Shown here: piece by piece, positions 9,175 through 17,342 of the stretch
How the letters are laid out: every line of letters begins with the position of its first letter
Numbering within the stretch: position 1 is the stretch's first letter
Assembly: GCA_020638655.1 (NCBI GenBank)
Contig: JACKIC010000005.1
Location: forward strand, 417,180-481,179
Length of the DNA stretch: 64,000 nucleotides
Direction of reading: 5' to 3'
Origin: Planctomycetota bacterium
GTDB lineage: Bacteria; Planctomycetota; UBA1135; UBA2386
Notes under the pieces: model-generated
Told to the model about the DNA's origin: nothing
Databases searched by the model: none
What the model saw: the letters and a program-made list of their open reading frames with translations, nothing else
Program-made: the position numbers and the translations under genes

Positions 9175-11399
9175 TCCGGCGCATCCTGCTGTGCTGGTCC
9201 GGGTGGCTTCTGGCCACGTTGCCGCTGGCGGCGCCGCTCGCCGCGCAGTCCGCGCCCGACGCCGAGCTGTCCTGCAGGGTCTGCCACCCGGGACCGACGC
9301 GCGCGCTCGCGGAGTCGCCGCACGCCACGCTGCTGCAGCGCGCCGACCTGCGCGGCAAGGTCTGCGCGAGCTGCCACGGCGACCTCGGCGAACACGCCGT
9401 CGCGCTCGAGCCCGCGGCCCGCAGCAGGCCCCCTGCGGTCGCCGCGGCGAGCTGCAAGACGTGTCATCCGGGCCGGGAACTCGCGACCGCCGCCGCGGCC
9501 CACTCCGTCACGACCGTCGGCTCGGGCGCGCGGCCGCTGCCCGACCCGGCGCGCGAGGCGCTCGCCGAGCTGCGCGAGCGCCAGCAGGACGCGGGCCCGC
9601 AGTTCTCGGGTTTCGCCGAACTCGGTTACCGGTTCGTGCACGTCGCCGGGTCGCGCGAGGCGTACCGCACCGACGTCGATCTCGATCCCGGCGTGCGGCT
9701 GCGCGAATTCGAGCTGCGCGGCCGCCGCGGCGGAGATGCAGGAGCCTCGTCTTCACCGGGCCTGCGCGTCGACGAGGTCGACCTGCGCGGCCGCGACCTC
9801 GGCGATCCGCGCTGGGACCTGGGGCTGGGGATCCGGCAGCACGACGCCTACGACCTCGACAGCCGCTATGCGCGCGCGAGCTATCACTACGAAGCCTCGG
9901 GTGACTTCCACCGCGTCGACCGCAACTCGGCCACCTCGGACACCACCGTGACGCTCGTGACCGGCGAGAGCTGGGAGGTGTTCGGCAGGGTGGACCTGCG
10001 CGACGACGAGGGCTTTTGGCTGACGCAGCGCATCGGCAACCGCAACCTGCCGGTGCAGACCGTGGTCGACGGCGTCGACAGCCCGCGCAGCTTCCGCGGC
10101 GAGACCGGTGAACTCGGCGTGCGCAGCACGGCGGGCCCGTGGCGCTACACGATCGCCGCGGGCTACCGCGTCGATCGCGGCGTCGACCGCTGGCAGTACT
10201 CGCAGGCGGCGACGGCGAACCCGGCTTTCGTCGAGAGCGAGGACTTCACCTCACGCACGCGCCTCGAAGGACCGTCGGCGCGCCTATCGCTCGGGCGCGA
10301 CTTCGGCGACCTGCGCATCGACGCATCGACCGACTACTGGTCGCATACGCGCCGCCTCGACGCGACCGGCGCGGCTGCGGGCTTCGACGTGGCCGCGTTC
10401 ACCACGGACACCACGGCGAACGGCGAGGGTTTCAGCCATCTGTCGTCGTCGCGGCTCGACGCGACCCTGCGCCTCGGCGACACGTGGAACCTGCTGGCGA
10501 GCGCCGGCTATCGCGACCACCGCGAGAAGATGCGGCTGATCCAGACCGACGTCACCACCACACCCTCGCTGAGCAGCACGGTCACGGTCACCACCGACGT
10601 CACGACGCAGACCGTGCAGCGCCTGTTCGACGGCGACCTGCAGCTGCAGTGGCGGCCCGACGACACCTTCGAGGCCGCGCTCGGCTACGGCATGGCGCGC
10701 GAGCAGCTGCGGGTCCCCGACCTGCAGCCCGCCGATCCCGAGGACTTCCGGCGCGGGGAACAGCACGACGACGGCGTGCTCGCGCAGCTGCGCTGGCGAT
10801 TCGCCCAGCACCTCACGTTGCGCGCCGACGGCCGCGACTTCGGCGTCGACGGCATGCCGCTGCACGAGTTCACGCCGCAGCGCAGCCGGCAGGCCACGGG
10901 CGGGCTCGAGTGGCGCGACGACGACCGCCACGCGGGGGTATCGGTGCGCCACCGTCACGACGACAGCGACGTGTCGAGCCACCGTCTGGATTCGACCTCG
11001 TCGAGCATCGACGCCGGCGCCCACCACGTCGGCTGCGACTGGAACCTCGGCTACACGTTCACGCGGTTCGAGACCGCGACGCTGACCAACTTCTACTTCG
11101 ACCCCGATCCCAACCCGCAGCCGACGGTGGTCGGGTTCTCGGGAGAGACCCACACCTGGATCGCGGCCCTTTCGACCACGGAGCTCGATCCGGCCCGGTT
11201 CGAACTCTCGGTCGCGCACACGCGCACGATCGGCAGCTTCGACGTGCAGACGTTCGACCTGCGCGCCGATCTGCGTTTCCACCTGGGCGGCGTCGGGGAC
11301 GCAGGCTGCGAGTACCGCCACATGCGCTACGCCGACGAGGGCGCGACCGACGACTGGAACGGCGACCTCGTGTTCGTCTACTGGCGCGCGATCTTCTGA
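9171..11399 (+). CDS. MtrB/PioB-like outer-membrane barrel with N-terminal triheme domain
   Basis: 742 residues. A signal peptide ends near PLAAQS. Three CxxCH sites follow at C35, C65 and C95, spaced exactly 30 residues apart, in a domain of about 100 residues. From about residue 135 the sequence alternates polar and hydrophobic residues to the C-terminal YWRAIF, the pattern of a large outer-membrane beta-barrel with aromatic end. Repeated hairpins such as DLGLGIRQHDAYDLDSRYARASYHYEA are like those of MtrB/PioB sheaths. Known MtrB proteins carry at most a CxxC near the N-terminus and no heme; here true CxxCH motifs are fused to the barrel. The start overlaps the stop of the 18-heme gene. Assignment to the MtrB/PioB fold is likely but needs profile or structure support. 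Confidence 0.8.
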   Translation: MIRRILLCWSGWLLATLPLAAPLAAQSAPDAELSCRVCHPGPTRALAESPHATLLQRADLRGKVCASCHGDLGEHAVALEPAARSRPPAVAAASCKTCHPGRELATAAAAHSVTTVGSGARPLPDPAREALAELRERQQDAGPQFSGFAELGYRFVHVAGSREAYRTDVDLDPGVRLREFELRGRRGGDAGASSSPGLRVDEVDLRGRDLGDPRWDLGLGIRQHDAYDLDSRYARASYHYEASGDFHRVDRNSATSDTTVTLVTGESWEVFGRVDLRDDEGFWLTQRIGNRNLPVQTVVDGVDSPRSFRGETGELGVRSTAGPWRYTIAAGYRVDRGVDRWQYSQAATANPAFVESEDFTSRTRLEGPSARLSLGRDFGDLRIDASTDYWSHTRRLDATGAAAGFDVAAFTTDTTANGEGFSHLSSSRLDATLRLGDTWNLLASAGYRDHREKMRLIQTDVTTTPSLSSTVTVTTDVTTQTVQRLFDGDLQLQWRPDDTFEAALGYGMAREQLRVPDLQPADPEDFRRGEQHDDGVLAQLRWRFAQHLTLRADGRDFGVDGMPLHEFTPQRSRQATGGLEWRDDDRHAGVSVRHRHDDSDVSSHRLDSTSSSIDAGAHHVGCDWNLGYTFTRFETATLTNFYFDPDPNPQPTVVGFSGETHTWIAALSTTELDPARFELSVAHTRTIGSFDVQTFDLRADLRFHLGGVGDAGCEYRHMRYADEGATDDWNGDLVFVYWRAIF

Positions 11400-11411
11400 C
11401 CGCTGCCGCGG

Positions 11412-12677
11412 CTACTCCCGGTAGCCGGGCAGGGTCTCGAGCAACAGCCCGTGCAACGCGTCCCGCTGCGCCGCGTCGAGCCGCACGCCGCGCGGCGCGC
11501 TGCCGTCGGCGAGCGCGCGATGCAGCCGGTGCAGGACCCGCTGCCGCAGCTCGTCCGGCAGCGCCGCGAACGCCGCCGAATGCACCATCGGCGACAGCGG
11601 CAAGGCGAACACTCGCTCACGCAGGTCGAGTTCACCGAGCTGCCTTCCCGCCGTGTCGCGCGGCCACAGCGCCGCGAAGTCGCGCGCGAACGCCGCGTCG
11701 GGCGCCGCGCCGGCGTCCCGCAGCGACACCTCCCCGCCGCACAACAGATCCGCGGCGATGGCCCTGGCCAGGTCGTCGCAGATCTCGGCCGTCTGCTCGC
11801 GCATGCCGGTCTCGCCGAGCATGCCGTTGACGACGCGGTCTGCTTCGAGCAGACAGCGCATCTGCAGCGCGGCGCGGATCAGGCGGTTGTGCACCACGAC
11901 CTGCTGTTCGAGCACGAGCAGCGCGGCGACGTCGCTGGTCGGCGCGAGGTAGTCCGCGGCGTCGAACCGTTCGGCGAAGGCGCCGAGGTCCGCCGCCGGC
12001 CGGGGCGGCACCGACCACCGGTCCCGCTCGTCGCGCACCGCGACGCCGTTGCCGCGGTGCGCGCCCGCGAACGTACCCGTCACGAGCCAGCCGCCCCACC
12101 GCTCGGACAGCGGCGTGCCCAGGCCCATCTCGGCCTCGCCGGCGCTGGCGATCGGGTCGCCGTTCTCGTCGGGGAACACCGAACGCAGCAAGAGGCCCGG
12201 CTCGTCGTCGGTGCGTGAGGTCGCGTGGCAGCTCAGGCACGAATCGTCGCGCACCAGCCGCGGCACCACCTCGGGGTCCTGCGAGACGGTGTAGAAGACG
12301 ACGCCGAGCCGCGGGTCGCTGGCCGCGACCTCGAGCGCCGCCGCGCCCGGCACCCAGCCGACGTAGACGTCGGGCCCGAAGTAGAGCGCGCGCGGGCTGC
12401 GCGGCGAGACCCGGTGGCGCTGCAGGCTGGTCTTGCTGAACACCAGCGTCTGGCTCGACTCGGGCACGCCCAGCTCGTGCAGCAACGCGCGCAGACGGCC
12501 ACTGCGGCCGTCGACCGGCAACTGCACCTCGCCGGCCGCCACGCGGCGATCGAGCGCGGTGATCGCGTTGTCCGCCGCGGTCTGCTTGTAGCGGTTGGGC
12601 CGGCGCAGGTGGAAGCCCTGCGCGCTCGCGGTCGATGCGACGGCAGCGAGGCACACGAGCAGCGGGAGACGACGCAT
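11412..12677 (-). CDS. Monoheme c-type cytochrome-domain protein, exported, function unknown
   Basis: 421 residues from the ATG opening MRRLPLLVCLAAVASTASAQ, a clear signal peptide; an ATG 13 codons upstream lacks this feature at its N-terminus. A single heme site CLSCH sits mid-protein in VPRLVRDDSCLSCH. Conserved-looking blocks include RYKQTAADNAITALDRR, LVFSKTSLQRHRVSPR and PRALYFGPDVYVGWVPG. I recall this block order from uncharacterised proteins of planctomycetes and verrucomicrobia but know no function. It is convergent with the heme-barrel gene, 12 bases away. A short inverted repeat (GGCTAC, 5-base loop, GTAGCC) lies in the last codons. Being a cytochrome next to the conduit operon it may act in the same chain; that is guesswork. 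Confidence 0.75.
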   Translation of the reverse strand: MRRLPLLVCLAAVASTASAQGFHLRRPNRYKQTAADNAITALDRRVAAGEVQLPVDGRSGRLRALLHELGVPESSQTLVFSKTSLQRHRVSPRSPRALYFGPDVYVGWVPGAAALEVAASDPRLGVVFYTVSQDPEVVPRLVRDDSCLSCHATSRTDDEPGLLLRSVFPDENGDPIASAGEAEMGLGTPLSERWGGWLVTGTFAGAHRGNGVAVRDERDRWSVPPRPAADLGAFAERFDAADYLAPTSDVAALLVLEQQVVVHNRLIRAALQMRCLLEADRVVNGMLGETGMREQTAEICDDLARAIAADLLCGGEVSLRDAGAAPDAAFARDFAALWPRDTAGRQLGELDLRERVFALPLSPMVHSAAFAALPDELRQRVLHRLHRALADGSAPRGVRLDAAQRDALHGLLLETLPGYRE

Positions 12678-12749
12678 CACGGGACGGCGATCGTCGAACA
12701 CGGGAGGAACTGGCACAAGTAGCCCGAAGGCGCACGCCGGCGGCCGCGC

Positions 12750-13763
12750 TCAGCGCGGCGGCGGCACGGCCTCGCCCCACATGCGCCGCCAGATCCAGCT
12801 CGCGGCGACGCCGACGTCGAGTCGGGCCGCGGTGCGCTGCGGCGGCAGCGCCGCCAGCGCGCCGTCCGGGTGGCTGCCCGCGACGCGGAAGTCGAACGGG
12901 AAGAACGGCTGCTGGCCCATGCGCAGGTCGGCCATGAACACCTCGTCGCCGACGCGGCGCAGGCGGAACATGCCGTGGCTGAAACGCGCGAGGCGAGCCA
13001 CCACCGGATCGTCGCGCAGCGCCGCGAACAACGCCGCGCCGCGGTCGAAGCGCTCGAAGGCGATGTGAGCGCCGGAGTCGAACAGCGAGTGGCTGCCTTC
13101 GTAGAACGCGCCGGCGTCGACCGCGACGACCCGCCACAACACGGTCTGCAGCGGCGCCGGCGTCACCAGCATCTGCTCGGCCACGATGCCCTGCCGCGCC
13201 AGCTCCTCGCGCGCGAGCCGAACCACGTGCTGCTGCGCGCCGAAGCTCCAGGCCGCGTAGCCGGTGCTGAGCAGCAGCCCGACCAGATTGGCGCGCACAC
13301 CGCTCCGGTCGCCGCGCCGCCAGCACAGCAGCCCGATACCGAGCAGCAGCGGCAGGGTGTAGAGCGGATCGATCACGAAGATGCAGCCGAGGCCGAACGG
13401 GTGGTCGGTGAACGGCAGCGCCAGCTGGGTGCCGTAGATCGTCAGCGCGTCGAGGCCGACGTGGGTCCACAGCGTCAGCAACACTGCCAGGCACCAGCGG
13501 CCGAAGTGCTCGCGCTGGCCGCGTAGCCGGGAGATCAGCCACGCCAACAACGGCGTCGCCGCGGCCAGCCACAGCAGCGCGTGGCTCTCGGCGCGGTGCA
13601 TGGTCATGTTCGCCACCGCGTCGCCGTGGTCGATCAGCACGTCGAGGTCGGGCAGCGTCGCGACCAGCCCCCCGATCAGGACGGCGCGGCCGGCCGGACA
13701 CCGACCGCCCAGCACGGCGGCGGTGACGGCGGCGCCGAGGGCGAACTGCGAGACGGAGTCCAT
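12750..13763 (-). CDS. YdjM-family membrane-bound putative metal-dependent hydrolase (DUF457 type)
   Basis: 337 residues. The start MDSVSQFALGAAVTAAVLG matches the usual beginning of DUF457/YdjM inner-membrane proteins. Family motifs seen: LPDLDVL near residue 38, MHRAESHALLW (H..SH type, about residues 55-65) and LTLWTHVGLDALTIYG with the His/Asp pair. About five hydrophobic helices occupy the first 190 residues; the C-terminal 140 residues are soluble and end in Pro-Arg. Longer in-frame starts further upstream enter the divergent ApbE leader and lack family similarity. The family has putative zinc ligands but no agreed substrate. It is the divergent neighbour of the ApbE gene. Confidence 0.8.
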   Translation of the reverse strand: MDSVSQFALGAAVTAAVLGGRCPAGRAVLIGGLVATLPDLDVLIDHGDAVANMTMHRAESHALLWLAAATPLLAWLISRLRGQREHFGRWCLAVLLTLWTHVGLDALTIYGTQLALPFTDHPFGLGCIFVIDPLYTLPLLLGIGLLCWRRGDRSGVRANLVGLLLSTGYAAWSFGAQQHVVRLAREELARQGIVAEQMLVTPAPLQTVLWRVVAVDAGAFYEGSHSLFDSGAHIAFERFDRGAALFAALRDDPVVARLARFSHGMFRLRRVGDEVFMADLRMGQQPFFPFDFRVAGSHPDGALAALPPQRTAARLDVGVAASWIWRRMWGEAVPPPR

Positions 13764-13929
13764 GGAGCAGGGAGACCCCGCTGTTGACGGGGAGCGCGGG
13801 AGCGAACAGCATGCCCCCGCCCCCCGCCGGCGCCAGAGACCCCACCCGATGAACGTGCTTCGTAACGGATTTGTCGTCACGCCCCGCCACCGTGGTCCAG
13901 CCGCGGCGCGGTACGTTCGCTCGCGCCAC

Positions 13930-15459
13930 GTGTTGTCGATCCTCGCCCGGCCCTCCCCCGCCCTCCTCTCGTGGCCGCTCGCGTTGACGATCGCGGCCGC
14001 GGCCATCGCCCAGGCGCCCCAGGGCGCCGCCACCGGCAGCCACGACTACCCCTTCGCGCGCGAAGGGGTGCTCGGCACCAGCAGCCAGCTCGCGGTGACC
14101 GCCCCCGACGAAGCCACCGCCGAACGGGCCGCCGAGGCCCTGTTCGCCGAAGTCGCGCGGCTCGAGCAGCAGCTGAGCCTGTGGCGCGAGGACAGCGACC
14201 TCGCGCGGCTGGTCGCGGCGGGCGGCGGCAAGGCCGAAGGCGCGGTGCTCGAGGTGTTGCGTTCTGCCGAGCAGTGGCAGAAGACCACCGGCGGCGCGTT
14301 CGAGCCGGGCGTCGCGGTGCTGACCGGGCTCTGGCAGCGCGCCGCGCAGGACGGACACGCGCCGACCGAGGCGCAACTGCGCGAGGCGCTGGCCACCGTG
14401 CGGCAGCCGTCGTGGTCGCTGCAGGGCGCCGAGCTGACCGTGCATCACGCGTTCACGATCGACGCGCTGGCCAAGGGCTTCGTCGTCGACGCGGCGTGCC
14501 GCACGCTGCAGAAGTTCGAACACGTCGCCCTGCTGAGCTTCCAGATCGGCGGCGACGTGCGGCTCGGCGACGCCGCCCACGAGGTCGATCTCGTCGATCC
14601 GCGGCACCCCGCCGACAACGCCGCGCCGCTGCTGACGGTGCGGCTCGCGGGCCGCGCGGTCGCGACCAGCGGTGGCTACGCGCGCGGCTTCGACATCGCG
14701 GGCAAACACCACTCGCACATCCTCGATCCGCGCACCGGCCGGCCCTGCGACGGCGTGCTCGGCGCCAGCGTGCTCGCCGCCGACGTGGCCACCGCCGACG
14801 TGCTGGCGACGAGCCTCTGCGTGCTAGGCCCCGAGGAAGGCTTCGAACTGCTGCGGCGCGTGCCAGGCGCCCACGCGGTCGTGGTCACCGCGGACGGCAA
14901 GGTACACCGCAGCCCGGGCCTCGGCGAGTTCGTCGTCGACCGCCCGTCGCCGACGGTCACCGAAACGACCGCGAACGGCGGCTGGCCCAAGGGCTACGGC
15001 CTGCAGGTCGCGTTCGAGCTGCAGCAACCCGACAACAGCGACGGGCGACGCCGCGGCGGCTGGAAGCGTCCCTACGTCGCGGTCTGGATCGAGGACGCCA
15101 CCGGCACGCCGGCGCGCACCCTCTGCCTGTGGATCGAGAACCGGCGCTGGTTGCGCGACCTGCGCCGCTGGAGCCGCCAGAACGGCGACCAACCCGACCT
15201 GATCGACGTCGTCTCGCAGGCGACGCGCAAGGCCGGCAAGTACACGCTGACCTGGGACGGCACCGACGACAGCGGCCGGCGCCTCGCGCCGGGCACCTAC
15301 ACGCTCTACATCGAGGCCGCGCGTGAACACGGCACCTACCAGCTCGCCAAGACCACGCTCGAGCTGCGCACCGAACGGCTGGACGTCGCGCTCGACGACA
15401 ACGCCGAGGTCGGCGGCATGCACGTGACGTTCGGCCCGCTGCGCCAGAAGGACGACTAG
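13930..15459 (+). CDS. apbE: FAD:protein FMN transferase (ApbE) fused to DUF2271
   Basis: 509 residues from a GTG that opens a signal-like helix (VLSILARPS to IAAAAIAQ); an ATG at 13849 would add 27 basic residues. ApbE attaches FMN covalently to Thr/Ser of secreted redox proteins. Seen: LWREDSDLARL, the FTIDALAKGFVVD block, QIGGDVR, ATSGGYAR, the signature HSHILDPRTGRP, and ATADVLATSLCVLG with the metal-binding Asp/Thr. From about residue 355 a DUF2271 domain follows (GYGLQVAFELQQ, YVAVWIED, LCLWIENRRWLRDLRRW). The stop is one base before the GTG of the PepSY gene, so the two form an operon. No FMN acceptor motif was noticed in the window, so its substrate must be elsewhere. Confidence 0.9.
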   Translation: MLSILARPSPALLSWPLALTIAAAAIAQAPQGAATGSHDYPFAREGVLGTSSQLAVTAPDEATAERAAEALFAEVARLEQQLSLWREDSDLARLVAAGGGKAEGAVLEVLRSAEQWQKTTGGAFEPGVAVLTGLWQRAAQDGHAPTEAQLREALATVRQPSWSLQGAELTVHHAFTIDALAKGFVVDAACRTLQKFEHVALLSFQIGGDVRLGDAAHEVDLVDPRHPADNAAPLLTVRLAGRAVATSGGYARGFDIAGKHHSHILDPRTGRPCDGVLGASVLAADVATADVLATSLCVLGPEEGFELLRRVPGAHAVVVTADGKVHRSPGLGEFVVDRPSPTVTETTANGGWPKGYGLQVAFELQQPDNSDGRRRGGWKRPYVAVWIEDATGTPARTLCLWIENRRWLRDLRRWSRQNGDQPDLIDVVSQATRKAGKYTLTWDGTDDSGRRLAPGTYTLYIEAAREHGTYQLAKTTLELRTERLDVALDDNAEVGGMHVTFGPLRQKDD

Positions 15460-15460
15460 C

Positions 15461-16063
15461 GTGACCGACACCAGCTCGCGGTCGACACGACGCCGGCTGC
15501 CCTACTGGGTGCGCTGGCTGCACCTCTACGGCTCGATGCTCGGCCTGATGGCGACGCTGCTGTTCGCCGTCACGGGCCTGACGCTCAACCACGCCGACTG
15601 GTTCGAGAGCGGCGAACCGTCGCTGCGCAGCCTGGAGGGCTCACTCGACCCCGCGGCGCTGCGCGATCCGGTCGACAAGCTCGCGGTCGCCGAGGCCCTG
15701 CGCGCGGCCCACGCGCTGCGCGGCAGCGTCGGCGAGTTCGCGGTCGACGACGAAGAGTGCCTGATCGTCTGGAAGGGGCCCGGCTACTCGGCCGACGCGA
15801 CCGTCGCACGCGCCACCGGCGCCTACCGCCTCGAGGAGCAGCGCCGCGGCTTCGTCGCCGTGCTCGACGACCTGCACAAGGGCCGCGACTCGGGACCGAC
15901 GTGGTCGCTGATCGTCGACGTCTCGGCGATGCTGCTGACCCTGATCGCGGCCACCGGCCTGTGGCTGCTCTTCTACCTCAAGAAGCGCCTGCGCAACGGC
16001 CTGCTGGTGGCGCTGGTCGGCACGGTGCTGCTCGTCGCCGCGTTCGCGCTCGGCGTGCCGTGA
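15461..16063 (+). CDS. PepSY-associated transmembrane protein
   Basis: 200 residues from a GTG placed one base after the ApbE stop. The N-terminus is basic (RRRLPYWVRWLHLYGSMLG), the standard opening of PepSY-TM proteins, then a membrane helix (about 27-47) ending in TGLTLNHADWF, a periplasmic PepSY-like segment with LHKGRDSGPTWSLIVD, and two more helices (about 148-168 and 178-198). In related proteins the His residues of the LHLY and DLHKG motifs are candidate heme ligands. PepSY-TM proteins are repeatedly encoded beside ApbE and DUF2271, and are thought to move electrons across the inner membrane for flavin or iron reduction. Here it lacks the large duplicated form of sulfite or ferric reductase-like members. 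Confidence 0.85.
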   Translation: MTDTSSRSTRRRLPYWVRWLHLYGSMLGLMATLLFAVTGLTLNHADWFESGEPSLRSLEGSLDPAALRDPVDKLAVAEALRAAHALRGSVGEFAVDDEECLIVWKGPGYSADATVARATGAYRLEEQRRGFVAVLDDLHKGRDSGPTWSLIVDVSAMLLTLIAATGLWLLFYLKKRLRNGLLVALVGTVLLVAAFALGVP

Positions 16064-16085
16064 TCGGCCGCGCTCACTTCGCGGC

Positions 16086-16898
16086 TCACTTCACGACGGT
16101 GCCGGCGATGTCGGGATCGCCCTCGGGCAGGCGGATGTGCATGCCTTCGAGCGTGTGCACCAGGACTTCGCTGATCACGAGGTCGCGGTACCAGTTGCGG
16201 TCCGCGGGCACGACGTACCACGGCGCCGCCTCGGTGCTCGTCGCCACGATCGCCTCCTCGTAGGCCTCCTGATAGTCGTTCCAACGCGCGCGCTCCTGCA
16301 GGTCGCCGTCGTTCCACTTCCAGCGCTTCTTGGGGTTGTCGATGCGCTCCTGCAGGCGCTCCCGCTGTTCGTCCTTGGAGATGTGCAGGAAGAACTTGCG
16401 GATCACGGTGCCCTCGTCGGCGAGCAGTCGCTCGAACGCGGCGATGTGTTCGTAGCGGCGCCGCCACTGCGCCTTGGGCACGAGGTCGTGCACGCGCACC
16501 ACGAGCACGTCCTCGTAGTGGCTGCGGTTCCAGATCGCGATCTCGCCGTTGCCCGGCACGTGCGGGTGCACCCGCCACAGGAAGTCGTGCGCGAGCTCGA
16601 GCTCGGTGGGCCGCTTGAAGCACTTGACCTTGACCCCCTGCGGGTTCACGCCGTCGAACACGGCGCGGATCGTGCCGTCCTTGCCGCCGGCGTCGAGCGC
16701 CTGCAGCACGACGAGCAGCCGCTGCTTGCCTTCGGCGTAGAGCGCCTCCTGCAGCTCCTCGAGGCGTTCGTTGAGCGCCGCGAGGCGCTGCTTGCCTTCC
16801 TGCTTGTCGCCGTCGAACGCGGGCGTGCCGTGCGGATCGTGATCGGCGAGACGGAGCTTGGCCCCCGGAACGATGCGGTGCTGGTCGAAGCGGCTCAT
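16086..16898 (-). CDS. ppk2: Polyphosphate kinase 2 family protein
   Basis: 270 residues, a one-domain PPK2. It transfers phosphate between polyphosphate and nucleotides. Seen: KQRLLVVLQALDAGGKDGTI, with the Walker A motif DAGGKDG; GVNPQGVKVKCFKRPT; the Walker B-like RVHDLVP region after IWNRSHYEDVLVVR; the lid sequence FFLHISKDEQRERLQERIDNP and KRWKWNDGDL; and the ending WYVVPADRNWYRDLVISEVL. All are standard for the family. Whether it prefers AMP, ADP or GDP cannot be told. It starts 83 bases from the divergent mutarotase gene and ends 22 bases after the convergent PepSY gene. Confidence 0.95.
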   Translation of the reverse strand: MSRFDQHRIVPGAKLRLADHDPHGTPAFDGDKQEGKQRLAALNERLEELQEALYAEGKQRLLVVLQALDAGGKDGTIRAVFDGVNPQGVKVKCFKRPTELELAHDFLWRVHPHVPGNGEIAIWNRSHYEDVLVVRVHDLVPKAQWRRRYEHIAAFERLLADEGTVIRKFFLHISKDEQRERLQERIDNPKKRWKWNDGDLQERARWNDYQEAYEEAIVATSTEAAPWYVVPADRNWYRDLVISEVLVHTLEGMHIRLPEGDPDIAGTVVK

Positions 16899-16981
16899 GC
16901 CCAGAGGCTAACGGCGGGACCTCGCGGCGCCACGGCGGCGCGCGCTGGACAGGCGGTCCCGCGCCCGATGCGATTGTCGAC

Positions 16982-17326
16982 ATGACCGATCGCGGCCCCA
17001 TCCGTCACGGCCAGCGCCTGTCGTTGCGCCCCGAGCACCTGGACGAGTACCGGCGGCACCACGCCGCGATCTGGCCCGAGATCGCCGCCGCGATCACCGC
17101 CGCGGGCATCCGCAACTACTCGATCTTCCACTTCGCCGGCGAGCTGTTCGGCTACTACGAGTACGTGGGACCGCCCGACGAGTACGCGGCGCGGCTGCGC
17201 GCGCTCGCCGCGGCGCCGCGCATGCGCGAGTGGTGGGACCTCATGGAGGCGATGCAGATCCCGCATCCGGGGCGCCGCGACGGCGAATGGTGGGCCGAGA
17301 TGGAACAGGTGTTCCACCTCGACTGA
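16982..17326 (+). CDS. rhaM: L-rhamnose mutarotase
   Basis: 114 residues, close to the usual 104 of RhaM (DUF718), which interconverts the anomers of L-rhamnose. Seen: LRPEHLDEYRRHHAAIWPEI, carrying the conserved His and the WPE motif, IRNYSIFHFAGELFGYYEYVG, and the C-terminal block MREWWDLMEAMQIPHP with the WW pair that closes the active site. No other rhamnose gene is nearby, so it may serve a sugar pathway encoded elsewhere. It is divergent from PPK2 and convergent with the HugZ-like gene 16 bases away. Confidence 0.93.
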   Translation: MTDRGPIRHGQRLSLRPEHLDEYRRHHAAIWPEIAAAITAAGIRNYSIFHFAGELFGYYEYVGPPDEYAARLRALAAAPRMREWWDLMEAMQIPHPGRRDGEWWAEMEQVFHLD

Positions 17327-17342
17327 CGGCTGTGCCGAGGAC

